A stretch of 27,818 nucleotides of DNA from Azolla pinnata (GCA_037176905.1 JBBBWG010005559.1:1-27818), one strand, 5' to 3'; counted from the first letter of the stretch, positions 1-9,235 are shown. Program-made: numbers and translations. The notes: generated by a model not told the origin, from the letters alone.

Positions 1-237
1 GCGTGCGCCGCGCACGGGCATTCCGCGCTCGCCGGCCGCGCGTTCGAGCGCGCCCTCCAGCTCCATCCCCGCCTCGCGTTCGCACACGTCTTCCTGGCGG
101 AGTCCGCTGTTCTTGCTCCTGCTCCTCCGATGACGACACAGCCCGAGGAACACCGTGCCTGCTGCCCCAAGCCTGCTTCAGCAAAAGATGATGATGGATT
201 TACCAACCCGTGTGTTTCTTCTCTCTCAATGGTGTGA
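1..237 (+). CDS. PPR protein, 3' end (partial)
   Basis: Frame 1 is open from the window edge to a TGA at 235-237 and encodes the last 78 residues of a protein. The first half reads ACAAHGHSALAGRAFERAL, then QLHPRLAFAHVFLAESA. This matches the C-terminal E1 motif of PLS-class PPR proteins (family pattern: GACxxHGNxELAxxAFExxLxLxPxxAxxYVLLSNIY). After that the sequence becomes Pro/Thr/Glu-rich and shows no E2 or DYW domain. PLS proteins bind organellar RNA and many specify C-to-U editing sites. The gene is GC-rich and convergent with the PPR gene at 719-3961, whose E1 end (LLAACRANGGCLELAETAFDQAV) is similar. It could instead be one exon of a longer gene, but no donor site is obvious before the stop. 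Confidence 0.7.
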   Translation, partial: ACAAHGHSALAGRAFERALQLHPRLAFAHVFLAESAVLAPAPPMTTQPEEHRACCPKPASAKDDDGFTNPCVSSLSMV

Positions 238-281
238 TGATACTTCAAACCGTGGGGCATCTGAGCAAAGTCAGTCAGTCA

Positions 282-361
282 GTCGGCGCCAGACCAATAA
301 AAAGGCCATGCGAATGCAACCGGTCGGCGCCAAACCCATAGAAAAAACAGCATGCGAATGC
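282..361 (-). repeat. Short tandem duplication of the tRNA 3' flank
   Basis: Two imperfect copies, 282-317 and 323-361, share GTCGGCGCC, an A-rich core and CATGCGAATGC. The last word contains the tRNA 3' acceptor strand in reverse complement. One copy abuts the tRNA and supplies its 3' end; the other lies downstream of it in the direction of tRNA transcription. A local slippage or unequal exchange is the likely origin. Confidence 0.6.
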
Positions 362-425
362 AGGGTTTCGAACCCTGTACATCTTGCACGTCAAGCAAGT
401 GCTCTACCAATTGAGCTACATCCGC
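353..425 (-). tRNA. tRNA with anticodon GAC (nominal Val)
   Basis: The minus strand folds as a complete cloverleaf. The acceptor GCGGATG pairs with CATTCGC (one G-U at 4:69). The D arm is GCTC/GAGC, the anticodon stem CTTGC/GCAAG has loop TTGACGT (anticodon GAC), the variable loop is five bases, and the T arm CAGGG/CCCTG has loop TTCGAAA. The discriminator is A and no CCA is encoded. The A box TAGCTCAATTGG and B box GGTTCGAAACC match the Pol III consensus, and six T lie about 10 bases downstream as a terminator. The body resembles plant nuclear tRNA-Ala(AGC) as I remember it, not plant nuclear tRNA-Val or plastid trnV-GAC. There is no intron. A tRNA-derived pseudogene cannot be excluded. Confidence 0.88.
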
Positions 426-718
426 TTGGATGCTTCCCCGTCATTAAGTATATTGGAAAAATCTCTTAATGAATACAAAAAATTGTCATACCTGAGCTTC
501 AAGCCAACGTCGAGAGGTCTGTTGAGGTAGACGGACTTGGATTGTGACTTTTGCAGACACATGTTGGACGCTGAGAAATGGCCCGAATCGCCCGACGTGG
601 TGATCCCAATGCAAAGGCTCGATGATGACCCGAAACTAACCTCCAACCTTTGTGTAGCAGCCCTCGATGCTTGAGCAAATCGGGCCTTCCTTCAGTCGCC
701 CGGCCTGCAGACGCAGCT

Positions 719-3700
719 CTAGAAACCCGCATTCGTATACATGTTGGACATGAGAACATACATGCTGCTGACTTCTTGCTCGAGCTCCGCCAGATTCACG
801 GCCTGGTCAAAGGCCGTCTCGGCAAGCTCCAGACAACCGCCATTGGCGCGGCAAGCTGCGAGCAAGGACACGTACATGGTCACGTCGGCAGGCATCGGCA
901 AGCTCCTCCACAAGCTTTCGAGCCGCCGGAAATCGCCAGCCCGTCCCAGGCCATCAACCAACAAGCCGTAGTGCCTCAACCCTGGGACCGTCTCGCAGCA
1001 GCCCCTCGTGATCTCCTCGAAGTATCCCAGACATTCGGGGACGAGGCCATCGTGGGCACAAGCCGATAGGACACAGCTGAACGAAACCGGGTCTGGACAC
1101 GCCCCTGACAGCTTCAAGCTCTCGTACATGCGCAGGCTACCTGACGCGTTCCCCTCCGCCGAGTATCCTTGGATACCCGCCGTCCATAACACGATGTCCG
1201 GCTCCTCAAACTCTTCCAGGACCAGCCACGACTCGAGAGCGCTCGCGCACTGTCCGTACGCCCGCATCAGGCCCGCGGCCACCTGAGGAGCGGTTTCACA
1301 CCCGCCCGACACGACGCCAAAGTGAACACCTCTGCATGTGTCCAAGCTCCGCGACTCGCCGCAGCAACGGAGGACGGCGATCAACGAGCTCCGGTCAATC
1401 GCCACACCTCGATTCGACATCTCGCGATAGAGCTCCAGAACCGTCTTGTCGGGGCGATTCTCATTGCCGTGGGCAGCAGTGAGCAAGAAGGCGTTCCACG
1501 CATCGGGAGGAGCGGGTGCCGGTAACGCCGTGAGCGCGGCTCTGGCCTTCTGGGCGAACCCGCACTTGTAGTGCATGGTGGCGAGACTGCTGGCGAAGGC
1601 AGAGTCGGAAGCATGCCCTCCCTGGATCGCATCCGCATGCAAGGCGTCCGCGATTTCCGACCTGCAGGAGCGCCGGAGCCTGCCGCAAGCACGGATCGCC
1701 AGTTCCATGGTCCTTCGATCGTGGATCCAGCCCGGTTCGATCCGCAGCATGTCGCGGTACAATCTCAGCGCTTTCTCCGCATCGCCCCGATCGACGCAAG
1801 CCGAGATCGTCGCATTCCAGGGCACGATGCCGCCAGGGCGTGGCGACGCCAAGAAGATGGCATCCGCTTCATCGGCGGAGCTACTACATCTGGCGTAGAC
1901 GGCGAGCAACGTGGTAGCGAGGAGCGGATCCAGAACGAGCTCGCTCCGTTTCGCAATGTCTGCATGCAAGGCGCGACAGATCTCGAGAGGCGCGGCAGAT
2001 GAGGCCGATCCCCCATCCTCCTCCCCAGAGCTACCGATACTGCTACTGCTACTCTTGCCACCAGCACCACATGCCTTGAGAGCACAGACGAAGCTATGGC
2101 GGCTTGGAACAACTCCTTGAGCCTGCATGTGCCTGAACAGCTGCAACGCCTCTGTCCTGCGCCCGTCGTCCGCGAATGCCGATACCAAGGAGGTCCACAT
2201 CACCGCATCCTGATGCGGCGACGACACGAACACATGGGTTGCTTCGGACATGGCCCCAAATCTGCTGCACAACGCTATAAGGCTCGGGGCCACCCACCGC
2301 CCTCTTCCTTGCCTCCTGGCATCGGAATACGCCGAAAACCCGATCTCCAAAGACCTCGATTTCGCCAGCTTCGTTGCTTCTTCCTCCTCCTCTTCTGCTC
2401 GTTTCGATTCGGCGAGAATCGTGCACGCTTGGCAAGCGCCCGCAAAGCTCACGTGGTCGAGCCTTGCGCCTTCCTCCTCCTGCATCTGCCGATACAAGAG
2501 CAACGCTCTTCGCGCGAAGCCGTGCTCGACGTATGCCAGCAGCATCGCGTTCCACGCGATGCCATCCCTTCGAGAGCACCTGACGAAGGCCTCCTCGGCT
2601 TGCCGCAGATCGCCGAAGCCGCTGTACATGTTGATGAGCTGCGTGGCGATGAAACGGCTAGCAGGGAAGAGCCCTCGAGCAAGGCAATCCCCATGGATAG
2701 CTCGCCCGATGATCTCCACAGCCATGGGTTTCTCCTCCCTCTCCTTCTCCTTCTTCTCCTTCTTCTTCTCCTTCTCCTGCTCTGATGCTCCCATGGTGCA
2801 TGCCTTGAGGGCAAAGACCATGGTGCAAGGATTCGGCTCGATGCCCTGCTGCTGCATCCGCACATACGAGCGCAAGACCTGGTCATCGGCATGATCCGCC
2901 ACATACCCCGACATGAGGGCATTCCATGAGACCACATCCGGCTCACGCAATGCGCAGAACACATGCTCCGCCTCCTCCACGGCACCACATTTGCAGTACA
3001 TGTCGATGAGGGCGGTGGCGAACGATGCATCGCCAGCATCAGCATCATCATCGCCAGCATCAGCATCATCATCGCCAGCATCGAAGAGATGGGCGCTCTT
3101 GGATCGAGCATCTGCATGCAAAGCTCGGCCGATGAGCAATACCTGGTCTATGCTGCCATTGCTATCACCATCACCATCACCGTCACCGTCACAATCGCCA
3201 TCACCGGGGCCACTGCCAAGGATTCCACATGCTTGGAAAACAGACATGAATGTCGCTCGCCCCGCTGCGGCGATGCTACCACATTCTGCTTGCATCTGCC
3301 TGTACAAGAGCAAAGCCCTCTTCGCCCGGCCATGCTCGACATACACTGAAAGCATCGCATTCCACATGCGCGGATCTGGATCGCTGCCGTGGCGGAATTT
3401 GCTCTCCGATTCGGGGCAAAACCTGCCAGATTTGCTCTCCGATTCGGGGAAAAACCTGCCGGATTTGCTCTCCGATTCGGGGCAAAACCTGCCGGATTTG
3501 CTCTCCGATTCGGGGCGAAACCTGCCGTATTTGTTCTCCGATTCGGAGAGAAACCTGCAGAATATGCTCTCCGATTCGGGGAGAAGCCCCAATCTCCCAT
3601 ACATGCGCAGGAGCGCGCATGCGGCGCAGGGATCGTCGGAAAGCCCAGTTCTCGCTGCGAATCCATGGAGTCTGTGGCCATGCCTGGCAGCATTGCGCAG

Positions 3701-3961
3701 GGAACGGCTCCCGCATGCCTTGGAAAGGCTCATCAGAGCGTGTGGATTGGGCTGTATGCCGTCTTCTTGCATGAGATCGAAGAGCTTGAAGGCATCGGAG
3801 GAGCTTGTCGCCGCCGATGCAGAGATGAGGGCAGTCCATGCGAAGGCAGATCTGTGGGGGGATTCCATCAGGGTATGGGCAGCTTGATGGATGAAGCCAC
3901 GTCTGGCGAGGGAGGAGACGACATGGTCGGAGACCTGCGGGGATGTGAAGAGAGTGGCCAT
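719..3961 (-). CDS. PLS-class PPR protein, 1080 aa, intronless, ends in E1
   Basis: The protein is an array of P, L and S pentatricopeptide motifs with recurring blocks such as VSWNALMSGYV, MWNAMLSVYVEHGRAKRAL and IGRALHADA, ending in an E1-like motif (LLAACRANGGCLELAETAFDQ, then MYVLMSNMYTNAGF). Such proteins are organellar RNA-binding factors, commonly for editing, splicing or stability. The ATG at 3961 is preceded in frame by TAA six bases upstream, which fixes the start. Low-complexity insertions interrupt the array: an 11-residue repeat (about residues 125-188), Asp/Gly repeats (about 250-267 and 293-309), a Lys/Glu tract (about 392-410), poly-Glu (about 522) and poly-Ser (about 630-650). 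E2 and DYW domains are absent in frame, but an E2-like string lies just past the stop in another frame. Codon use is GC-rich. A basic or hydrophobic organelle signal is not clear at the N terminus. Confidence 0.88.
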   Translation of the reverse strand: MATLFTSPQVSDHVVSSLARRGFIHQAAHTLMESPHRSAFAWTALISASAATSSSDAFKLFDLMQEDGIQPNPHALMSLSKACGSRSLRNAARHGHRLHGFAARTGLSDDPCAACALLRMYGRLGLLPESESIFCRFLSESENKYGRFRPESESKSGRFCPESESKSGRFFPESESKSGRFCPESESKFRHGSDPDPRMWNAMLSVYVEHGRAKRALLLYRQMQAECGSIAAAGRATFMSVFQACGILGSGPGDGDCDGDGDGDGDSNGSIDQVLLIGRALHADARSKSAHLFDAGDDDADAGDDDADAGDASFATALIDMYCKCGAVEEAEHVFCALREPDVVSWNALMSGYVADHADDQVLRSYVRMQQQGIEPNPCTMVFALKACTMGASEQEKEKKKEKKEKEREEKPMAVEIIGRAIHGDCLARGLFPASRFIATQLINMYSGFGDLRQAEEAFVRCSRRDGIAWNAMLLAYVEHGFARRALLLYRQMQEEEGARLDHVSFAGACQACTILAESKRAEEEEEEATKLAKSRSLEIGFSAYSDARRQGRGRWVAPSLIALCSRFGAMSEATHVFVSSPHQDAVMWTSLVSAFADDGRRTEALQLFRHMQAQGVVPSRHSFVCALKACGAGGKSSSSSIGSSGEEDGGSASSAAPLEICRALHADIAKRSELVLDPLLATTLLAVYARCSSSADEADAIFLASPRPGGIVPWNATISACVDRGDAEKALRLYRDMLRIEPGWIHDRRTMELAIRACGRLRRSCRSEIADALHADAIQGGHASDSAFASSLATMHYKCGFAQKARAALTALPAPAPPDAWNAFLLTAAHGNENRPDKTVLELYREMSNRGVAIDRSSLIAVLRCCGESRSLDTCRGVHFGVVSGGCETAPQVAAGLMRAYGQCASALESWLVLEEFEEPDIVLWTAGIQGYSAEGNASGSLRMYESLKLSGACPDPVSFSCVLSACAHDGLVPECLGYFEEITRGCCETVPGLRHYGLLVDGLGRAGDFRRLESLWRSLPMPADVTMYVSLLAACRANGGCLELAETAFDQAVNLAELEQEVSSMYVLMSNMYTNAGF
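3034..3082 (-). repeat. 24-bp in-frame coding repeat (Asp/Ala/Gly)
   Basis: Two full units and a partial of a 24-bp word (ATCGCCAGCATCAGCATCAT on the plus strand, continuing CATC) encode DAGDDDA repeats in the PPR protein, in the loop just before an L-type motif (FATALIDMYCKCG). Confidence 0.85.
3397..3587 (-). repeat. 33-bp in-frame coding minisatellite (about 5.8 units)
   Basis: On the plus strand the unit starts ATTTGCTCTCCGATTCGGGG and recurs every 33 bp with a few substitutions (units at 3397, 3430, 3463, 3496, 3529 and a partial at 3562). Read on the minus strand it encodes repeats of PESESKSGRFC inside the PPR gene. The unit length is a multiple of three, so copy-number change keeps the frame. 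Confidence 0.92.
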
Positions 3962-5482
3962 GGATTACTGCTGTTGCTCCTCCTCCTCCTCCACTTCTTC
4001 CGCTGCTGCTACAGCTGCTGCTGCTGCTTCTGAATCATCTTGATCCATAGCCATTGAAGGAGGAGCTCTCTTCACATTCAAGAAAACAGAGCTTGAAACT
4101 GCACGTGATACCACCTCTGAACTACAGAAAATACACATAGAATGCATCAGATGCTACATACAGCCCTAAGGGTTTAGGGTTTAGGGTTTCGCAATCCAAG
4201 CTTACAATGGACACATTGAATGAAGCTGCCATTTTTCTAGCTTCAAGCGTCCATATGATCTCAAACCCCACAGTTCAGCTCAGCTCCTCCGACAGGAGTG
4301 AGAATCATGCTAATCATCATCACATAATAGGTTTTTCAACATACAAAAAGAAGGTACCTGAAAAGAAGTCGATTCTTCAGCAGCACAAGGTTCTTCACAC
4401 ATTGACATTACACATAGATACATCGAAATATGAATGATGTAAAGGAAAGGAGAGAGAGAGGGAGGGAGGGCGAGAAACCAAACAGTGTTTTACTCCAAGC
4501 ATGACACAAGTTGGGCATCAAAGAACACTTGCACATACTTTTACCATATAATCAAATTCAATTTCTTGAGTTCATCAAATGTGATGCTTACAACCAAACA
4601 GAGGCTCTTCTTGCATGCAACTTGATTTCCTGAGCTCATCCATATGATTCTTGTCATGGGTTTCATAGTTCCACAGGTTTTTTGTCACGGTAAATCCCAG
4701 GATAGCCATAGAATTATGATGACGACAACAAAGGCGCACTGAGCGAAAGGAAATGCGTTTTTAGGAAGCTGCTTCTCCAGCCGCTATCATCGTAGGGGAA
4801 GACGCTTCCCATCCACAAAAATGTTCACTGTTTCATAACTGTAGAGATGTCATATGCTACGCTGAAATGGACGCCACATGCCAAGCAATCACATATAAAA
4901 AGGAAGCAAAACAAAAACACTCGATTAGAATGTGTTAGGTGTACAACGTTTTCACTGAGAAGCAGTCAAGCTCCCAATCGAATCTATTTGCCCATCACAG
5001 CCTTGGGATGTTGTGGAACTGAGAATACATTACACTATCTGTAAATAGGAGCCCACATCAAATGATATTCCTGCATGTGTTGAACCCAATCATTCAAAAA
5101 TTAATGAGAGGTAGATATGAAAGGTAACAAAGCATTGATCTTTATTATTAGAGTATAACAACTGGTTGAAAACCTTCCAATCCATCCTCAATTAATGGCT
5201 TCATTGGAGACCTTAAAAAATACAAGATTGCATACCCTGGCAGACATTTACCAAAACAAGAAAGGAATCAGCGTTAATGCCATGTTGTGAAACTACAATA
5301 AATCCATTATTTAGAATTATATTTATGCCAGCAGAAAACAAACACTGAGAATAAAACCCTAATCCGATCGAATTTCAGGATTGACAATATTTACTTTCGA
5401 AACGTTACGCCCATACAGATGTCGAAATGAAGATTAAGCCCATGGAAAAGAAGAAGATTATACCATTAAAAAGTCGTGGTAC
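3962..5482. other. Intergenic: PPR 5' region and oxidoreductase 3' region
   Basis: This stretch separates the start of the PPR gene at 3961 from the stop of the oxidoreductase at 5483. Apart from the telo-box cluster, it holds a GAG/GGA-rich run at 4440-4470 and AT-rich sequence. A plus-strand TTTATTATTA at about 5152 reads AATAATAAA on the minus strand and could be the oxidoreductase polyadenylation signal, about 330 bp past its stop. No convincing coding frame is seen on either strand. Confidence 0.4.
4164..4189 (-). promoter_or_regulatory. Telo-box cluster upstream of the PPR gene
   Basis: The minus strand reads three consecutive AAACCCT-type units (plus strand GGGTTTAGGGTTTAGGGTTT). Plant telo-boxes (AAACCCTAA) are known cis elements in promoters and 5' leaders of genes for translation and organelle functions. 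This cluster lies about 205 bp upstream of the PPR ATG at 3961, so a role for that gene is likely but inferred. Confidence 0.5.
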
Positions 5483-8178
5483 TCAGAAATTCTTCAAAAT
5501 TCGATCTTCATCTACACCCTTGCCAACCAAAAGGGCTGACACATCCTGAATGGTCGAACATATTCTTAGATTATGACATGTTATGGCAATGAAATCTCTC
5601 TGAATCGAAAAAGAAGACAATTGTTGTCCCCCCCTCACCTGTGCCATCTCTTTTTGTCCACACAAGATTGCCCCTGTTTGAAGGGGATCGAATAGAAGTT
5701 CTGACTTTGCGAAGGCCGCCTGGACACACAATATCAAAAGGGTGGGATGAGGTGATTTCATTCCACAGACATAGATCAGGTTGGCTTGAAGCTTTACACT
5801 GTGACTAGATACATACCTGGACATAGCCATGCTCTCCAAGCCATTCATCATCAGGCTGTGACAGGACAGGTACAACCTTTACCCCTGAAGCTTCCCACTC
5901 CTTGAATCTCTCCTATTGAAAAAATATATATAAGACAGTCTCCACCTGATTTCTCCCACATTTCAACCTGCTAAGCATAAACATGATTCAATGATAAAAA
6001 TGAATGACATACCTGATATGCCATTCTTTTCAGATTTCTGGTGCCGTAGTATAATCTCACATCAGATCTCTTGCTCGCATCAAATCCAGCTTCTATAAGT
6101 GACCGGATTGGACTGTTTTAACCAAAGAAATTGCTTCCAAAAAATTATAAAACGAGCAAAACCTAGTGTATGGCCAGTTTACAATTATATAACTTTGAAA
6201 TTTCACTCAATAATTTGTATATAATAACTAGAATATCAGTTGATTCATAACTTCATTGCACATCAATACATACTGCCCAAAATATTAAACACTAACATTA
6301 TGGGTCTCTTTCATAATTTTAAGTGTATCAGACTCCACTAAGGATCTGAGTTAAGTGGCATTATGCCTTCATTCTAAATCACGAGGATACAAAAAGAGTA
6401 CCTCAGTCTATCATGGTCACATATATCAGTCCTAACTTCGATCTCCATACATTTCAAATGTGATGATGGAGAAAAGGAAATAACATGTTGATACAGTTAC
6501 AGTTTAGTCAAAACAACAAGATCTCACCTGAGAGCGAATTAGATTCACCAAGAAAAGGCCCCGTAATCTCAGTGGACATGTTGAGAGGAGACGAAGTTTA
6601 AGGTGGTTAAAAACAACTTGAGCTATCTGGTGGAAGAGGTAATTCCCTCATGGACAATAAAAAACCATTGCATTCTATTCCTACAATTGAAATTTGAGAC
6701 TTGGGAAATACAATTATCATGAATGCACATCCAACATATGCTGGGAGAGATTGCATGAATCAAGCATAACCTGAGTCAAAATGACTAATGAGCACGAGTA
6801 CGAGAAGGAAATACTTCTACTCTTACATCTAGAACAATAGGCAGCGCTTTTATTTGATTCGGCCGTGAATACATTGTAGCAGCATTCCTGTTGTTACAAG
6901 CTGCAACTGTCTCTCTGCTGTGAATAGTTACTACTAACACTATCACAGTTGCAATACTGAAAATCAGGTTTTTTTCATATTTTCCAGTCCCTTCCCTTGA
7001 TATTTGCATGTTTTTATCTAACTGAAAAAGTCATAAAGATTGACAAAATTTTCTTTTGAAGAAATAAATGAAGCATTTTCATGCATACACGTGAGGGAAG
7101 CAAGCTCTTTTCTTCCAATGAAATTAAAAAGACAAGTATTTTCACAGTGACAAACATATACGTATACATACATACACAATGTACGTATGCATGCATCTGT
7201 ATCAAATGATCAGAAGGTCCAGTGTTCTTGTATGTATCAAAAGGCTTTTCAGCAACCTTACTCTTTCCGGTTCAATATCTATCCATCTGTCTATCTACAG
7301 TGGCAACCATATATGTATACATGCACACATTATATGTATATATGCATATCCTATCAAATGATCAGAATGCAACCAGAGTTTTTTAACATATCGAAAGGCT
7401 TTTCCCCAAAGTTACTGTTTCCAATTTGATATCTTATCTACATGGATATACAGACGAATGTATGTACATATATCAAATGGTCGCATTCTGAGATTCGTGG
7501 TTTTTGATGTATCAAAAGGTTTTTGCACAAACTTACACTTTCCTATTCGATGAAACTACAAGAAGTAACCGACAACTCACAAGAGTATGGATTCAATGCT
7601 AACCTGATACCTGACCCAGTGGCGAACAAGAACACTGTCGAGTACACTTCGGGTGGAGAAATCTTATCCAAATTGAATCCATTCCCCATCACTTGGCTCA
7701 CTTCAACCTTATCTCCTTTCCGGAGCCCACACAACAATCCGGCCGTAGACCCATCCACATACTTGATCAGAAATTCTAACCCTCCCGACTCTGCCATTTG
7801 CGGGGGTGAAGCTATGGCTAAGAACGAAGGCTTGCTCCCGCCTACTTTCATCTGCACGAACTGCCCGGCCTTCCTGTGACCTTTCCTCAGCTCCGGATTG
7901 GCAGAGATGTCGATGACGAGGTGGAAGAGGTTCTCGGCTTCTTCCTCGACCGACGCGATGGGGGCCTCGGCGAAGAGGACCTCCTGCTTCCAGACAGCCA
8001 TGGTGATGGCGGGGGAGCTGGAGCTTCGGCGGTTTCCTCGGTCATTGCGAGGCTTCGCGGCGGGGGAGAGCTGCTGGGCGTGCCTGGAGGGCAGGAAGAG
8101 ATGGGCGGCGAAGCGGGAGAGGGAGGAGACATTGGTGCGCAGATTGAGGGATGAAGGGTGTGCCATAGCGATCGCCAT
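5483..8178 (-). CDS. Plastid FAD/NAD(P) oxidoreductase, pKIWI502-like, 5 exons
   Basis: Exons 7604-8178, 6013-6112, 5817-5912, 5639-5719 and 5483-5545 join in frame to 304 residues; every intron is GT..AG (intron 1 is about 1.5 kb, the others about 100 bp). The N-terminal ~55 residues are Ser/Arg/Ala-rich with few acids, like a plastid transit peptide. An FNR-type flavin domain follows (AGQFVQMKV, SFLAIASPP). The nucleotide-binding motif FATGSGISPIRSL (about 185-197) spans the exon 1/2 junction. CGQKEM (277-282) and a terminal Phe (ILKNF) match the FNR superfamily. Plant homologues are annotated as pKIWI502-like FAD/NAD(P)-binding oxidoreductases; the substrate is not settled by sequence. The start is the ATG at 8178 (a second lies at 8166); the frame is open to 8208 but without another ATG. 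A long GAT tract begins about 40 bp upstream. Confidence 0.92.
7196..7556. repeat. Diverged tandem repeat inside oxidoreductase intron 1
   Basis: Three diverged copies start near 7200, 7350 and 7465. Each carries TATCAAATGATCAGAA or similar, then CAAAAGGCTTTT or similar, then a TTACxxTTTCC block, with ATGTATAC/ATGTACAT sequence between copies. The last copy ends about 50 bp from the exon 1 donor at 7603/7604. The repeat is noncoding. Confidence 0.65.
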
Positions 8179-8209
8179 CGCGGCGATGGCCTTCTTTCTC
8201 TGCAGCAAT

Positions 8210-9115
8210 GGAGAAGAAGGAAGAAGAAGAAGAAGAAGAAGAAGAAGTTGATGATGATGATGCTGGTGGTGATGGTGATGGTCATGATGGTGATGGTGGT
8301 GATGGTGATGGTGGTGGTGATGATGATGGTGATCATGGTGGTGGTGATGATGATGCGATGATGATGGTGATGATGATACTGATGATGATCATCATCATCA
8401 TCATGGTGATGGTGATGCAGTGATGGTGGTTATGGTGGTTATGGTGGTGATGGTGAAGATGGTTGATGATGATGGTGGTAGTGGTGATGATGATGATGGT
8501 GGTGATGAGGGTGATGGTGGTGATGGTGATGGTGGTGATGGTGATGGTGAAGATGATGATGATTGTGATAGTGGTGTGATGATGATGATTATGATGCGGG
8601 TGATGGTGATGATGGTGATGGTGAAGATGATGATGATGATGGTGGTGGTGTGGTGGTGGTGAAGATGATGATGATGATGGTGGTGGTGGTGTGGTGGTGG
8701 TGTGATCACCTTCATCACGATCATCATCATCACACCACCACCATCATCATCTTCTTCTTCACCATCACCATCACCACCATCACCCGCATCATAATCATCA
8801 TCATCACACCACCATCACAATCATGGTGGTGATGGTGATGGTGAAGATGATGATGATGGTAATGGTGAAGATGATGATGATGGTGATGGTGGTGTGATGA
8901 TGATGATTATGATGAAGGTGATGGTGGTGATGCTGATGGTGAACATGATGGTGGTGGTGTAAAGATGATAATGGTGGGCATGATGGTGATGGTGATTAGT
9001 GTAATGATGATGATTAGAATGACGATGACGATTCATATAATGATGATAATTGTCAACACTGCTAATGATGGTGACGACAATGATGATGACGGTGCGCAAA
9101 CAAGATCAAATGATG
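8210..9115. repeat. Long (GAT/GGT)n compound microsatellite with strand switches
   Basis: About 0.9 kb of almost pure GAA, GAT, GGT and GTGATG units begins in the 5' flank of the oxidoreductase gene. The plus strand is G-rich from 8216 to about 8704, switches to the complementary CAT/CAC type from about 8705 to 8822, then returns to the G-rich type. All reading frames through it give Met/Asp/Gly/Val or His/Thr/Ile homopolymer-like products; none is treated as a gene. Confidence 0.95.
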
Positions 9116-9235
9116 ATGCAACGAGCACATGTAGGTTTCTAGGACTAGGGGTTTGTGGATTAGGGTTTCAAAATGAGGGCATTGGGTTTGAGATTAAGGT
9201 TATGCATGGGATTAGGGTTTCAAGATCACTGCTTT
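9116..9235. repeat. Degenerate telomere-like TTAGGGTTT words
   Basis: Several spaced words (GGATTAGGGTTTCAAAATGA, GGGATTAGGGTTTCAAG, ATTGGGTTTGAGATTAAGG) resemble decayed plant telomeric repeats. They are irregularly spaced and lie between the GAT tract and AT-rich DNA. No gene is apparent. Confidence 0.4.

Noticed and set aside
353..425. Recent plastid trnV-GAC insertion
   Set aside because: Outside the anticodon loop the stems and arms do not match the plastid trnV-GAC sequence as I remember it, and Pol III A/B boxes and terminator are present.
3397..3587. CRISPR-like regular 33-bp repeats
   Set aside because: There are no spacers, units are directly adjacent, in frame in a coding gene, and the genome is a plant nuclear one.
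2096..3887. Plus-strand frames of 214-324 codons over the PPR gene
   Set aside because: They are antisense shadows of GC-rich coding DNA; the minus-strand frame has the PPR motifs.
7543..8208. Stand-alone 221-codon gene starting at 8208
   Set aside because: Position 8208 is TTG, not ATG, and the last 20 codons are intron; the nucleotide-binding motif completes only after splicing to 6112.
8208..9099. Several 60-150-codon frames on both strands of the GAT/GGT tract
   Set aside because: They are translations of simple repeats (poly Asp/Gly/Val or His/Thr/Ile) with no start context or domain.
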